A DNA stretch of 64,000 nucleotides from Saccharothrix deserti (GTDB lineage Bacteria; Actinomycetota; Actinomycetes; Mycobacteriales; Pseudonocardiaceae): the NCBI RefSeq assembly GCF_009769385.1, contig NZ_VKAB01000025.1, forward strand, positions 62,001-126,000, read 5' to 3'. Both the position numbers and the translations under genes were made by a program. A model generated the notes under the pieces. The model saw nothing but the letters and a program-made list of their open reading frames with translations. It did no database searches and was not told the DNA's origin. Of the stretch, positions 26,401-33,364 are shown piece after piece. The number at the start of each line of letters is the position of its first letter. Positions within the stretch are counted from its first letter, which is position 1.

Positions 26401-27212
26401 AGCACCACGCGCGGCCGGTTCGGCGTGTGGGACGACAGCAGCCACGGGTGCTCCGGCCGGTAGCCGCTGTAGTGGAAGAACCGCAGCGGGTGGCCGCCCG
26501 CGGTGAGCACGCCGTCCGCGTCGCGTTCGACCGGGCGTTCGTGGATGTTCCAGTAGGCGACGTTGAAACCGGGGTCGCGCAGCACGTGGTTGCCGAACAG
26601 CGCGGGCACCTGGTCCACCCACCGCTGGTCGGTGAACAGCTGCCGCTCCGGCGCCACGATCGCGTCGTGGCGCAGCCGTTCGGCCCAGAAGTCCAGGAAC
26701 GGCCCGGAACCGGGACCGGTGGCCACGAAACCGAGGTTGAAGATCCCGGCGCCCATGATCGCGGCTTCGCTCGGGTCCTTGCCGTCACGCGGCAGCGGGT
26801 TCAGGAAGTGCGGCGTGAGCACGATGCCGTGCGCCAGCGCCAGTTCCTCCAGCTCCGGCATCGGGGCGAAGACCTCGATGTCCGGGTCCAGGTAGATCAC
26901 CACGTCGGACTGCGCGCGCAGCTCCCGCAGCAGGTACGGCTTCACCGCGGTCGCCAGCTCGGTGACGTTGTAGGCCGTGGCCATGCGCAGGTAGTCGTCC
27001 GCGTCGATACCGGTGGCCTCCGGGCCGACCGTGCGCAACCCGCCCTGCCGCTCACCCGAGCCGCGCGGCGCGTCGATCACCGCGATCACGAACTCGTGAC
27101 CGGGGTGGTGCTTCAGGTAGGACGCGGCGAGGACGCGTGCCGCGGGCATGTAGTTACGAGCGACGACGGTGCACGCGGTCACGGCACCGCCGTCGTTGTT
27201 TCGATCAGCCAT
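23487..27212 (-). CDS. Triple-domain fusion: glycosyltransferase, GT4-type glycosyltransferase, FkbM methyltransferase
   Basis: A 1241-aa cytoplasmic protein. Residues 1-330 form a GT-A-type glycosyltransferase with a metal-binding D-P-D (109-111, VVIYLDPDIEVF). Residues about 435-790 form a GT-B (GT4) glycosyltransferase with FAFDFNSIGQRKNPWG and the nucleotide-binding EGFGLTVAEAMARAMPV near residue 685. Residues about 845-970 are a long heptad-rich coiled coil. Residues about 1030-1225 form a FkbM-type SAM methyltransferase with FLDVGAHVGYHTLR (near 1037) and VEANPVNADYL. It could build and cap a methylated oligosaccharide. ATG 27212 overlaps the upstream LPADG gene by 8 nt. Confidence 0.88.
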   Translation of the reverse strand: MADRNNDGGAVTACTVVARNYMPAARVLAASYLKHHPGHEFVIAVIDAPRGSGERQGGLRTVGPEATGIDADDYLRMATAYNVTELATAVKPYLLRELRAQSDVVIYLDPDIEVFAPMPELEELALAHGIVLTPHFLNPLPRDGKDPSEAAIMGAGIFNLGFVATGPGSGPFLDFWAERLRHDAIVAPERQLFTDQRWVDQVPALFGNHVLRDPGFNVAYWNIHERPVERDADGVLTAGGHPLRFFHYSGYRPEHPWLLSSHTPNRPRVVLSQHPTVRELCDGYRVSLQGNGYAETLESIPYGFAEMADGTKISSAMRSMYRDAWVKAERKGTAAGAGDRAAVAPPHAFGSDGGAALRRWLAGPPDDAPVGSTMSRLVHAVWESRADLKTAFPLPHSRDAAPFRAWCEGSGVTEAALPSWALPAEPVELSEPSDAFGVNVIGYLTAELGVGELARLVHDAIRESGVPVVSVVEDRLVANRTDLAKPGTVGDPRFPVSLLSVNADQTRAVLDRQPQVGHHRYRIGLWAWELEEFPGELHHAFDLVDEVWTISEFCRDAIAKHTSIPVKAVPLPVRDPGVVARPERRPGDPVQFLFAFDFNSIGQRKNPWGLVDAFQRAFEGRDDVRLVLKAINGDKNSRVAERLRVKAMDDPRIELVERYLSLRELDDLYAASNCYVSLHRSEGFGLTVAEAMARAMPVISTDYSSTTEFLDDKTGWPVPYRLVPVGPGNHPYPADAIWADPDLDAAAAAMREVADNPAEAARRGRAAREHILRTRSMTRAAAWMGEQLRAAHESWKGSGGAGYRAELPGADLLRPLRESKQALLWRAEAGAPSRTPLAPAMRRAVLRAIDHYDVHQRRVMGTLVGGVEDTLNGVVARLEAVEANVESTRWVSEGLKNRLAAIPDEVRSAVQDDVQAAVRDSATSLEKQLDTSLERVWSRLDGEARTTFDRFVERDQRLDTDERRITELVKHLSAVQDTARLRHAPVPPGAEVVVCDAGALLMPVDRVMLPWLAYHRSWEVEEAELMAGLVGDGTFLDVGAHVGYHTLRLLQQTNGVASVVAVEANPVNADYLRRNVVANLGPEGAEIVEVLPMAAWDEDGSIRLAQAEDGNSGDYRAHDMSDERAGGVVIPAVRLDGRPEVVDRRITLVKVDLQGRDHRALAGLTAVLERDRPHVVCEFSPGPIVELGDDPAQVLLGYRKLGYAPVPLGADADGEPTDDELVKQAESADTGFITLWLRPLG

Positions 27213-28317
27213 CTGCGGGCAGCACCTCGAGCTGGGCGGTCAGCGCCTCGTCGAAACCCTTGCGGGCGGCGGCGAGCGTGGGCGCCGCGACGTCGACGCG
27301 GATGATCAGGTCCTTGCTGCTGTAGTGGCCGCGGACCCGGGCCTTGTCCGCGCCCTTCGCGTCGAGCTGGCCCGCCATCACGCCGGCCGGGCCGTCCGTG
27401 ATCTGCGTCATGCCGTTGTTGAGCTGGGTGTTGTGCAGGCCGAGCGCGGCAGCGGCGGCGGCCGTGGCGTCCGTGCCCTGCACGATCAGGATGACGCCCT
27501 GCGAGCCGTCGTCCAGGGTGAACTGGGCCAGCTTGGTCTTGGAGGCGCCGGCCGTCGTGTAGAGCGCGCTCTCCGACTCCAGCAGGTACTTGAGGCCGGG
27601 GACCGCGGTGAACTCGGTCACCGCCTTGTTCGTGCTGACCTTGCCGGGGATCTCGCCGACCGGCAGCGGGTCCGGCGGCGCGCTCGGGGTGGTGCTGGTC
27701 GTGGACGCGGGCGCCTGCGTCGTGGTGCCGCCGGCCGTGGTCGAGTCGCCGCGACCCCAGATCCAGTAGGCGCCGAACGCGATGCCCGCGAGCAGGACGA
27801 CGGCCACGACGATGCCGATGACCTTGCCCTTGCCGCCGCCGCTCTCGTCGAAGACCTCGGGGCCCTGCGCGATCCAGCTCGGGTTGGCGTCGCCCACCGG
27901 GCTGTAGCTGTCCCCGCCCCACGGCGGCGAGCTGGACGGCGGGCCGGACTGCCAGCCGCCCTGCTGCTGCGGGGGCATCTGGTTCTGCGGGTGCGCGACC
28001 GGGGTCACGTACTGGGTGCGGTCGGCGTCCGCCGGGCGCTGGCTCACGACCTGCGTCCTGTCCGGGTTCTGCTGCTGCTGCTGCGCGCCGGGCGTCACGA
28101 TCTGGGTGGCGTCCGGGTTCTGCTGCGACGACGGCGGCACCGCGTCCCACCGGACCGGCGCCGCGAACGGGCCGCTGTTCGGCGTGCTGGGCGCGGCCGG
28201 GGCGCCACCGGAGGCGGCGGCGAGGAGCTCATCCCGGCGACGGCGGTAGTCGTCGGCACTGATCCGACCCTCCGCCAATGTGCGGTCCAACTCTGCCAGG
28301 TCCTCTTGCCAGGACAT
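27205..28317 (-). CDS. Membrane-anchored protein with SHOCT-like N-terminus and TQ repeats, ending LPADG
   Basis: A 370-aa protein. Residues 1-32 resemble a SHOCT oligomerisation motif (LAELDRTLAEGRISADDYRRR). Residues 60-150 are a Gln/Pro-rich cytoplasmic linker with three related sites, PDATQIV, PDRTQVV and ADRTQYV (Thr71, Thr88, Thr101). A membrane helix covers about residues 164-187, then a Thr/Ser/Pro stalk and an exported domain ending VLPADG. The TQ sites look like Ser/Thr-kinase/FHA-ligand sites (inference). It has a GGAGG ribosome site. It is the first gene of the glycan operon and overlaps the glycosyltransferase fusion by 8 nt. Confidence 0.8.
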   Translation of the reverse strand: MSWQEDLAELDRTLAEGRISADDYRRRRDELLAAASGGAPAAPSTPNSGPFAAPVRWDAVPPSSQQNPDATQIVTPGAQQQQQNPDRTQVVSQRPADADRTQYVTPVAHPQNQMPPQQQGGWQSGPPSSSPPWGGDSYSPVGDANPSWIAQGPEVFDESGGGKGKVIGIVVAVVLLAGIAFGAYWIWGRGDSTTAGGTTTQAPASTTSTTPSAPPDPLPVGEIPGKVSTNKAVTEFTAVPGLKYLLESESALYTTAGASKTKLAQFTLDDGSQGVILIVQGTDATAAAAAALGLHNTQLNNGMTQITDGPAGVMAGQLDAKGADKARVRGHYSSKDLIIRVDVAAPTLAAARKGFDEALTAQLEVLPADG

Positions 28318-28466
28318 TCCGCTCCTCCAGGGGTTGCCGCGCGAGCGCCATTGTTGCTTATGGTCCCGTGGGCGGTGACGGCATCCGGCACTTGTGATGC
28401 GGTCGTTGCCGGCGGTTGGTTCCTCCGGTCGCCGCGGGCCGCCCGAACAGCACGTAGATTGGGGTC

Positions 28467-29150
28467 ATGGCCTGGTTCGGACGTGACAAAACGCAGCTGA
28501 TCACTCCAGCCGACGCCCTGCCGGGCCGAGCCGAACCGCTGGACGTGCCCGACCGCCACGCGGTGTTCACCGACCGCGGCATCAAGCCCCCGTTCCCCGA
28601 GGGGCTGGAGACGGCCGTCTTCGGCATGGGGTGCTTCTGGGGCGTGGAGCGGATCTTCTGGCGGACCGACGGCGTCCACACCACGGCGGCCGGGTATGCG
28701 GGCGGTCACACCCCCAACCCGACGTATGAAGAGGTGTGCTCCGGCCTGACCGGGCACACGGAGGTCGTGCTCGTGGCCTACGACCCGGCGGTCGTGTCGT
28801 ACGAGGACCTGATGCGCGTGTTCTGGCAGGGCCACGACCCGACGCAGGGCATGCGCCAGGGCAACGACCTGGGCACCCAGTACCGGTCGGCGGTCTACTG
28901 GACGTCGGACGACCAGCGGCTGATCGCGGAAACGAGCCGGAAGGTCTACCAGGAGGCGCTGAACGACGCCCGCCTCGGCGAGATCACGACCGAGATCGCG
29001 CCCCTGCGCGATTTCTACTACGCCGAGGACTACCACCAGCAGTACCTCTCGGACGCCAAGAACCCGAACGGCTACTGCGGTGTCGCGGGCACCGGCGTCT
29101 CCTGTCCGGTGGGTTTGAACCTGAGCGGCCTGAACCCGAGCGGGGAGTGA
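28467..29150 (+). CDS. msrA: Peptide-methionine (S)-S-oxide reductase
   Basis: A 227-aa MsrA, reducing methionine-S-sulfoxide in proteins. The catalytic Cys56 lies in GMGCFWGVERIF, followed by GYAGGHTPNPTYEEVCSGLTGHTE and YHQQYL. Resolving Cys residues lie in the C-terminal NGYCGVAGTGVSC segment. It has the N-terminal extension common in actinobacterial MsrA. ATG 28467 follows TAGATT closely (leaderless). It stands alone, divergent from the glycan operon. Confidence 0.95.
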   Translation: MAWFGRDKTQLITPADALPGRAEPLDVPDRHAVFTDRGIKPPFPEGLETAVFGMGCFWGVERIFWRTDGVHTTAAGYAGGHTPNPTYEEVCSGLTGHTEVVLVAYDPAVVSYEDLMRVFWQGHDPTQGMRQGNDLGTQYRSAVYWTSDDQRLIAETSRKVYQEALNDARLGEITTEIAPLRDFYYAEDYHQQYLSDAKNPNGYCGVAGTGVSCPVGLNLSGLNPSGE

Positions 29151-29754
29151 CCGACCCGTAGGCAGACGACATCTGCTTCGGAGTCCCGCAACGAGAGCTG
29201 CGGAAACGCCTGCCGGGTGAGTTCTCCTCCGTCTGCACGGCGGTCCTCCCGCGCCCGGCACGCGAATGTGATGAAAGCTCCGTTCTGCCGTCGTCGCGTT
29301 CGGTGGATTGGAAACCGGATTCGCTATCACTGTGTTAGGAATTCCCGAGGGCTCGCCCCGGGGTGGTCCACAGCGGACCTGCGGTGATCGGGTCCGGGCC
29401 AGGGCGGGTCGGCTGCTGCCGTCACCTGGTTGCGCCCGACTGGCGACCACCTCGTCGTCGTGATCGCTCTGCGCGGCTCGGTCGGAATTCTGAGGTTATC
29501 TCCGACAATATCTCAACGCCCACATCGGGAATATTGGTAATCGACTGGGGAAATTAATCGGTGCGGTGGTTGCCGAGTTCCCGAAGGCGTGCACGCGCGG
29601 TCTGGTTCCCTACGCCGATGTCGGAGGTGGGGCAGTCCTCGTCGCAGCGTCCGTAGCAGGGCATTTGGACGACTGTCGAATTCGGTGCATTGACGGAACT
29701 GGTTATATGAGTCGGCACGTTCCCGCTTGTTCCCGGTAACTGAGAGGATCGTCA
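29151..29754. other. 604-bp intergenic region, relatively AT-rich
   Basis: I see no convincing gene here. The stretch 29275-29350 and the last 250 bases are clearly AT-richer than the surroundings (for example AATATTGGTAATC and GGTTATATGAG), as expected for a regulated promoter region of the cellulase gene. No TGGGAGCGCTCCCA-type CebR operator was found. A small inverted repeat GCAGA-CGACA-TCTGC near 29162 may end msrA transcription. Confidence 0.5.
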
Positions 29755-30696
29755 ATGCGCGTGACCGCGACAGTGCTCGCCCTGCTCGCAGCACTGGTCG
29801 TCCCGGGCCAGGCAAATGCCGCCAGCCCGATCGGGATGACCAGCGGTTTCTACGTCGACCCCAACTCCAACCCCGCCGTGTGGGTGCGCGAGCACCCCAC
29901 CGACGGCCGCATGCCAGACATCCGGGCGTCCATCTCCACCAAGCCGATGGCCAGATGGTTCGGCAGCTGGAGCGGTGACGTCCGGTCGGCCGTCAGCGGT
30001 TACGTCGCCGCCGCCGACGCGGCCGACAAGCTGCCCGTGCTGGTCGCGTACAACATCCCCGGCCGCGACGCCTGTGGTGGGCACTCCGGTGGCGGTGCGG
30101 GATCGCCCGAGGCCTACCGGACCTGGATCTCGAACTTCGCCGCCGCGATCGGCACCCGGCCGGCCGTCGTGGTGATCGAGCCCGACTCGCTCGCCGACTT
30201 CAACTGCATGACGCCCGAGGCGGTCACCGCGCGCAACGCGATGATCCGCTACGCCACCGAGCAGTTCCGCGACCGCGCGCCCAACACGTGGGCGTACCTG
30301 GACGCCGGAAACGCCCGCTGGGTGCCGGCGAACACCATGGCCGGCCGGTTGGACGCGGCCGGTGTGCGGAACGTCCGCGGGTTCGCGATCAACGTCTCCA
30401 ACTACCACACCACCTCGGAGTCGACGTCCTACGGCAACTCCGTGAACGGGTCCCTCCCCGGCTACGCGAAGACGTTCGTCATCGACACGAGCCGCAACGG
30501 CAACGGCTCCAACGGCGAGTGGTGCAACCCCGGCCAGCGCAAGCTCGGCACGACCGCCCAGACCGGTGGCGGCGCCGAGATGCTGCTGTGGGTGAAGGTC
30601 CCCGGTGACTCGGACGGCAACTGCGGCACCGCGCCGAACACGCCCGCCGGCCAGTTCGACCCGGAGATCGCCTTCCGGTTGGTGTTCGGCTACTGA
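29755..30696 (+). CDS. Secreted glycoside hydrolase family 6 endoglucanase
   Basis: A 313-aa GH6 cellulase with no binding module. The signal peptide spans residues 1-22 (ending QANA). The GH6 domain has VAYNIPGRDACGGHSGGGA with Asp105 (equivalent of the pKa-modulating Asp), VVVIEPDSLAD with Asp144 (catalytic acid), YLDAGNARWV, GFAINVSNY, FVIDTSRNGNG and WVKVPGDSDG. It should invert and hydrolyse beta-1,4-glucan outside the cell. The Cys pair in DACGG and FNC fits the family's disulfide pattern. GAGAGGA precedes the ATG. The single-domain form suggests action on soluble or amorphous glucan. Confidence 0.93.
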   Translation: MRVTATVLALLAALVVPGQANAASPIGMTSGFYVDPNSNPAVWVREHPTDGRMPDIRASISTKPMARWFGSWSGDVRSAVSGYVAAADAADKLPVLVAYNIPGRDACGGHSGGGAGSPEAYRTWISNFAAAIGTRPAVVVIEPDSLADFNCMTPEAVTARNAMIRYATEQFRDRAPNTWAYLDAGNARWVPANTMAGRLDAAGVRNVRGFAINVSNYHTTSESTSYGNSVNGSLPGYAKTFVIDTSRNGNGSNGEWCNPGQRKLGTTAQTGGGAEMLLWVKVPGDSDGNCGTAPNTPAGQFDPEIAFRLVFGY

Positions 30697-30834
30697 AGCC
30701 CTGAAGTGCCGACTCACTGGGTACTGGGGTAGCGACTTGCTGAACCGCTGATGTGCCGGGCGGGTGTCCCACGACACCCGCCCGGACCGCGGAAATCCGG
30801 TGGACCCGCCGGTTCTCGGCTCTGGGGGACGCCC

Positions 30835-31467
30835 TCAGCCCTTCCTGGTGAGCAGCGTGGGTCCGACGATGCGGCGCGCGAGGCGGCGGAGCCGGGTGCG
30901 CGGCTTGGCCGGCGGCGTCGGCTTGGCCGCGGCGGGAGCGGGGGCATCGGTCGGTTCCGCAACGGGTGCGCCGGCCGGGGGTGCTGCGGCTGCGGGTGCT
31001 GCGGTAACGGGTGCGGCGGGCGTCGTGGGAGCGGTCTGGCCGGGGGCGGCGGGCGCGCCATTGGCTGCGCCGTTGAGTGCCCCGTTCGCAGGGCCGGCAG
31101 GCGCGCCGTTGAGCGTGCCGCTCAGTGCACCGTTGGCTGCGCCGTTGACCGCACCGTTGGTCGCGCCGTTCGGTTTGCCGTTGAGCGCACCGTTGACCGT
31201 GCCGTTGGCTGCACCGCCGTTGACCGCACCGCCGTTGGCTGCACCGTTCGAAGCGGCGGCCGGGGTGTCGAGCGGGAGTTGGCCGTTGACCGGCACGGCC
31301 ACCGGTTCGAACTTGGTGGTGACGGCCGCGACGGGGGTGAGGTTGGTCGCGGTCATCGGCTCGGTGGTGGGCCAAGCGGGCTCGGACGTGGCGGCGACGG
31401 GCTGGATGCGGACCGTGGGGGTGTCGTTGCTTCGCTGGGGCTGGGTGGGCACCTGGCTGGACGTCAC
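30835..31467 (-). CDS. Low-complexity protein with Asn-Gly-Ala repeats
   Basis: A 210-aa protein of unknown function. The N-terminal third is Thr/Pro/Val-rich. Residues about 75-140 are tandem NGA-type units (NGAANGGAVNGG, NGALNGAANGA). An Ala/Pro segment then leads to a strongly basic C-terminus (RTRLRRLARRIVG). There is no signal peptide or clear membrane helix, although the basic tail may bind membrane or nucleic acid. GTG 31467 has GATCGAGG just upstream. It is the neighbour of another extreme low-complexity gene on the same strand, 47 nt away. Confidence 0.65.
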   Translation of the reverse strand: MTSSQVPTQPQRSNDTPTVRIQPVAATSEPAWPTTEPMTATNLTPVAAVTTKFEPVAVPVNGQLPLDTPAAASNGAANGGAVNGGAANGTVNGALNGKPNGATNGAVNGAANGALSGTLNGAPAGPANGALNGAANGAPAAPGQTAPTTPAAPVTAAPAAAAPPAGAPVAEPTDAPAPAAAKPTPPAKPRTRLRRLARRIVGPTLLTRKG

Positions 31468-31514
31468 GCCTCGATCTTGCCAAAGCACGCTGGGTGATGA
31501 ACCGTGCCGGGGGA

Positions 31515-31919
31515 TCAGCAGAAGAGCAGCCCGCAGGGCCTGGTGGTCGTGGTCGTCGTGGTCGTCGTGGTGGTGGGCCGCCGGGTGGTGGTGGTCGTGG
31601 TCGGCCGGGCCGTGGTGGTGGTCGTCACCGCGGCCGTGGTGGTGGTGGTCGTGCCCGTGGTCGTCGTCGTGGTGGTCGTGGTGGACGACGTCGTGGTCGT
31701 GGTGGCGGAGCCGGCGCTCGACGCCGTCGTGCCGGTCGTGGTGATCGTCCGGCTCGGTTGCTCGCTGCCCTTGACGACCACGATGTCACCGCCGTCCGAC
31801 GGGAGCAGGCCCTGCGGCGGCTCGACAACGGCACCGTGCGACACCAGGAGGGCGGCCACGGCCGCACCGATCAAGGCGCCGAAGGCGAGCCGGCGGGAAC
31901 CACCCAACGCCGTGAGCAT
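31515..31919 (-). CDS. Exported poly-threonine (mucin-like) protein
   Basis: A 134-aa protein. A signal or membrane segment (residues 9-28) is followed by about 35 mixed residues (VVEPPQGLLPSDGGDIVVV) and then about 70 residues that are mostly Thr, with Arg-Pro interruptions. It closes with RPCGLLFC, two Cys that may pair. Such Thr tracts are typical targets of actinobacterial O-mannosylation and would give a stiff glycosylated stalk (inference). The start at ATG 31919 is supported by the signal peptide. Three-base periodicity makes the opposite strand look like a poly-Val frame, which I reject. Confidence 0.7.
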   Translation of the reverse strand: MLTALGGSRRLAFGALIGAAVAALLVSHGAVVEPPQGLLPSDGGDIVVVKGSEQPSRTITTTGTTASSAGSATTTTTSSTTTTTTTTTGTTTTTTAAVTTTTTARPTTTTTTRRPTTTTTTTTTTTRPCGLLFC

Positions 31920-31923
31920 TCAC

Positions 31924-31994
31924 AACGAGTACCCGGACCCACTCGTTGGGGTCAAATCTTTGGGGACATCTGGTACCGGCCTGACACTTTGGGG
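31924..31994 (-). promoter_or_regulatory. Putative promoter/operator region of the poly-Thr gene
   Basis: Immediately upstream of the start codon lies AACGAGT / ACTCGTT (31924-31930 with 31941-31947, 10-nt loop). Further up are two direct repeats CTTTGGGG (31958-31965 and 31987-31994). No regulator can be named. Confidence 0.35.
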
Positions 31995-32024
31995 TATCAG
32001 ACCGGCACCGGAGTCATCCCATCA

Positions 32025-32063
32025 CCGGATCGGAGCCGGATCAGTACCGGATTAATACCGGAT
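32025..32063. repeat. Four CCGGAT iterons with exact 11-bp period
   Basis: CCGGAT begins at 32025, 32036, 32047 and 32058. The spacing is about one helical turn, so the sites face one side of the DNA. The last one overlaps the osmC stop codon. The array lies about 105-145 bp upstream of the poly-Thr protein gene and may be its regulator-binding array. Confidence 0.6.
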
Positions 32064-32488
32064 CACGCGAGGTTGGCGGTCAGCGTGATCGGGGTGGCCG
32101 CGAGCGCCTGGCTGACCGGGCAGTTCTTCTTGGCGTTCTCGGCGGCGGCCGCGAAGCCCTCGGCGTCCAGGCCGGGCACGATCGCGGTGACGGTCAGGTG
32201 GATGCCGGTGATGCCGGTACCGGGCTGGAACGTCACCTCGGCCGACGTGTCGACCTGCTGCGGCGGGGTGCCGGCCTGCGCCAGGCCGTGCGACAGCGCC
32301 ATCGAGAAGCAGGACGAGTGCGCGGCGGCGATCAGCTCTTCCGGGCTGGTCTTGCCGTTCGCCTGCTCGGCCCGGGACGGCCAGCTCACGTCGAACGTCC
32401 CGATGCCGGACGACTCGAGCGCGACGCTGCCCTTGCCCTCCAGCAGGTTGCCTTCCCAGTGCGTGGTCGCCTTGCGGGTGGTGGCCAT
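32063..32488 (-). CDS. osmC: OsmC-family peroxiredoxin
   Basis: A 141-aa OsmC/Ohr-type thiol peroxidase that reduces organic hydroperoxides. The two redox Cys residues are Cys60 (AAAHSSCFSMALSH) and Cys123 (KKNCPVSQAL), the standard pair. The N-terminal WEGNLLEGKG and the SPEELIAAAH motif mark the OsmC rather than the Ohr branch. The ATG at 32488 is the only sensible start. Monocistronic; it lies between the tRNA terminator and the poly-Thr gene. Confidence 0.92.
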   Translation of the reverse strand: MATTRKATTHWEGNLLEGKGSVALESSGIGTFDVSWPSRAEQANGKTSPEELIAAAHSSCFSMALSHGLAQAGTPPQQVDTSAEVTFQPGTGITGIHLTVTAIVPGLDAEGFAAAAENAKKNCPVSQALAATPITLTANLA

Positions 32489-32585
32489 ATGTCTGCAACT
32501 CCGTCTTCGACGAGGAAACCTTCCGCATCAACCTATACGGGGTCTGATCGCCGAGCCCCGAAGCAGTGGCCGACAACGTGCAAAA

Positions 32586-32611
32586 GGCCCCCGGTGCGAA
32601 CACCGGGGGCC
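32586..32611 (-). terminator. Intrinsic terminator of tRNA-Gly with UUCG loop
   Basis: Perfect 11-bp stem GGCCCCCGGTG / CACCGGGGGCC. In the minus-strand transcript the loop is UUCG and the stem is followed by UUUUG. It lies 8 nt past the tRNA 3' end. Confidence 0.9.
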
Positions 32612-32619
32612 TTGCGGAG

Positions 32620-32692
32620 AGCGGATGACGAGACTCGAACTCGCGACCCTCACCTTGGCAAGGTGATGCGCTACCAACTGCGCTACATCCGC
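32620..32692 (-). tRNA. tRNA-Gly (anticodon GCC)
   Basis: A 73-nt cloverleaf on the minus strand. The acceptor stem pairs GCGGATG with CATCCGC and the discriminator is U. The D-arm contains AGCGCAGTTGGTAGCGC. The anticodon stem is TCACC/GGTGA with loop TTGCCAA, giving anticodon GCC. The T-arm contains the GTTCGAGTC motif. The CCA end is not encoded. A strong terminator follows. Confidence 0.95.
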
Positions 32693-32705
32693 CTGTTGGG
32701 AAGAA

Positions 32706-33116
32706 CTATAGCCCACTCTCGAAGCGGGTTTCGACCGGGGGGCCCGGTTCGGCCAGCAGCCGGTCGACCTCGGACAACCGCTCCTTGGACCAGCGCCACT
32801 CCCACAGGGGTCTGACCCGGTCGACGACTTCGGCGGGCAGCCACGGCGCCACCTCGTCCCGCAGCTCCCACTCGTCGAACACGTGCTCGTAGAAGCTGAC
32901 CACGGACGCGTCGGACAGGAACCGCTCCGGCTGCTGGAAGCACCAGTGCGCGAACCCGTACACGCGGCCGAGCACTTCGCGGTCGCCGTCGCGGTGCGCC
33001 TCCAGCGCGAGTTGCCACAACTCGCCCAGGAACACGTGACATGACCAGGACTCGCGCTCGACAACGGCGCTCAGCTCGGGGAGGAGGGCGGAAGCCCTTG
33101 TGCGCCAATCGACCAC
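32706..33116 (-). CDS. Conserved hypothetical protein
   Basis: A 136-aa soluble, acidic, Trp-rich, probably all-helical protein (ELWQLALEAHRDGDREVLG, FDEWELRDEVAPWLP, RPLWEWRWSKERL). It has no signal or membrane helix. I do not recognise the family with certainty; the composition resembles small SMI1- or Imm-like helical proteins but this is weak. GTG 33116. It ends 14 nt upstream of the tRNA-Gly 5' end on the same strand, so read-through into the tRNA is possible. Confidence 0.7.
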   Translation of the reverse strand: MVDWRTRASALLPELSAVVERESWSCHVFLGELWQLALEAHRDGDREVLGRVYGFAHWCFQQPERFLSDASVVSFYEHVFDEWELRDEVAPWLPAEVVDRVRPLWEWRWSKERLSEVDRLLAEPGPPVETRFESGL

Positions 33117-33364
33117 GCGGCAGGAGACTACCCGTCACCGGCGCGGCTGCCGCCCGGTCGCCCACCACCTGACGCCTTCCCGTGACCGGCTCGTCACCGA
33201 CCGCGAGCGGGCTTGATCCGGTAGGCAGGTGCGCTGATTAGGCCGAACAGCTCACGCCGTCCGGCGGGTCTTCGGTATCGGCTCGCTATCACTTCGGGTC
33301 GCGACCAGCCGAATGTGGCATCTTGACCACTGGACCACAGGCGGGGCGGGAGGTGCCGGGCGGG

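Noticed and set aside
23193..27305. A 1370-codon plus-strand frame opposite the glycosyltransferase fusion
   Set aside because: The minus strand encodes three clear domains with catalytic motifs; the plus frame is His/Arg/Val filler.
29363..29815. Small frames on both strands in the cellulase upstream region
   Set aside because: Their composition is random, there is no ribosome site, and they sit in an AT-rich regulatory stretch.
31504..32055. A plus-strand frame with poly-Val opposite the poly-Thr gene
   Set aside because: It is the antisense of Thr codons; it has no signal peptide at a proper start and only about 40 residues of non-repetitive sequence.
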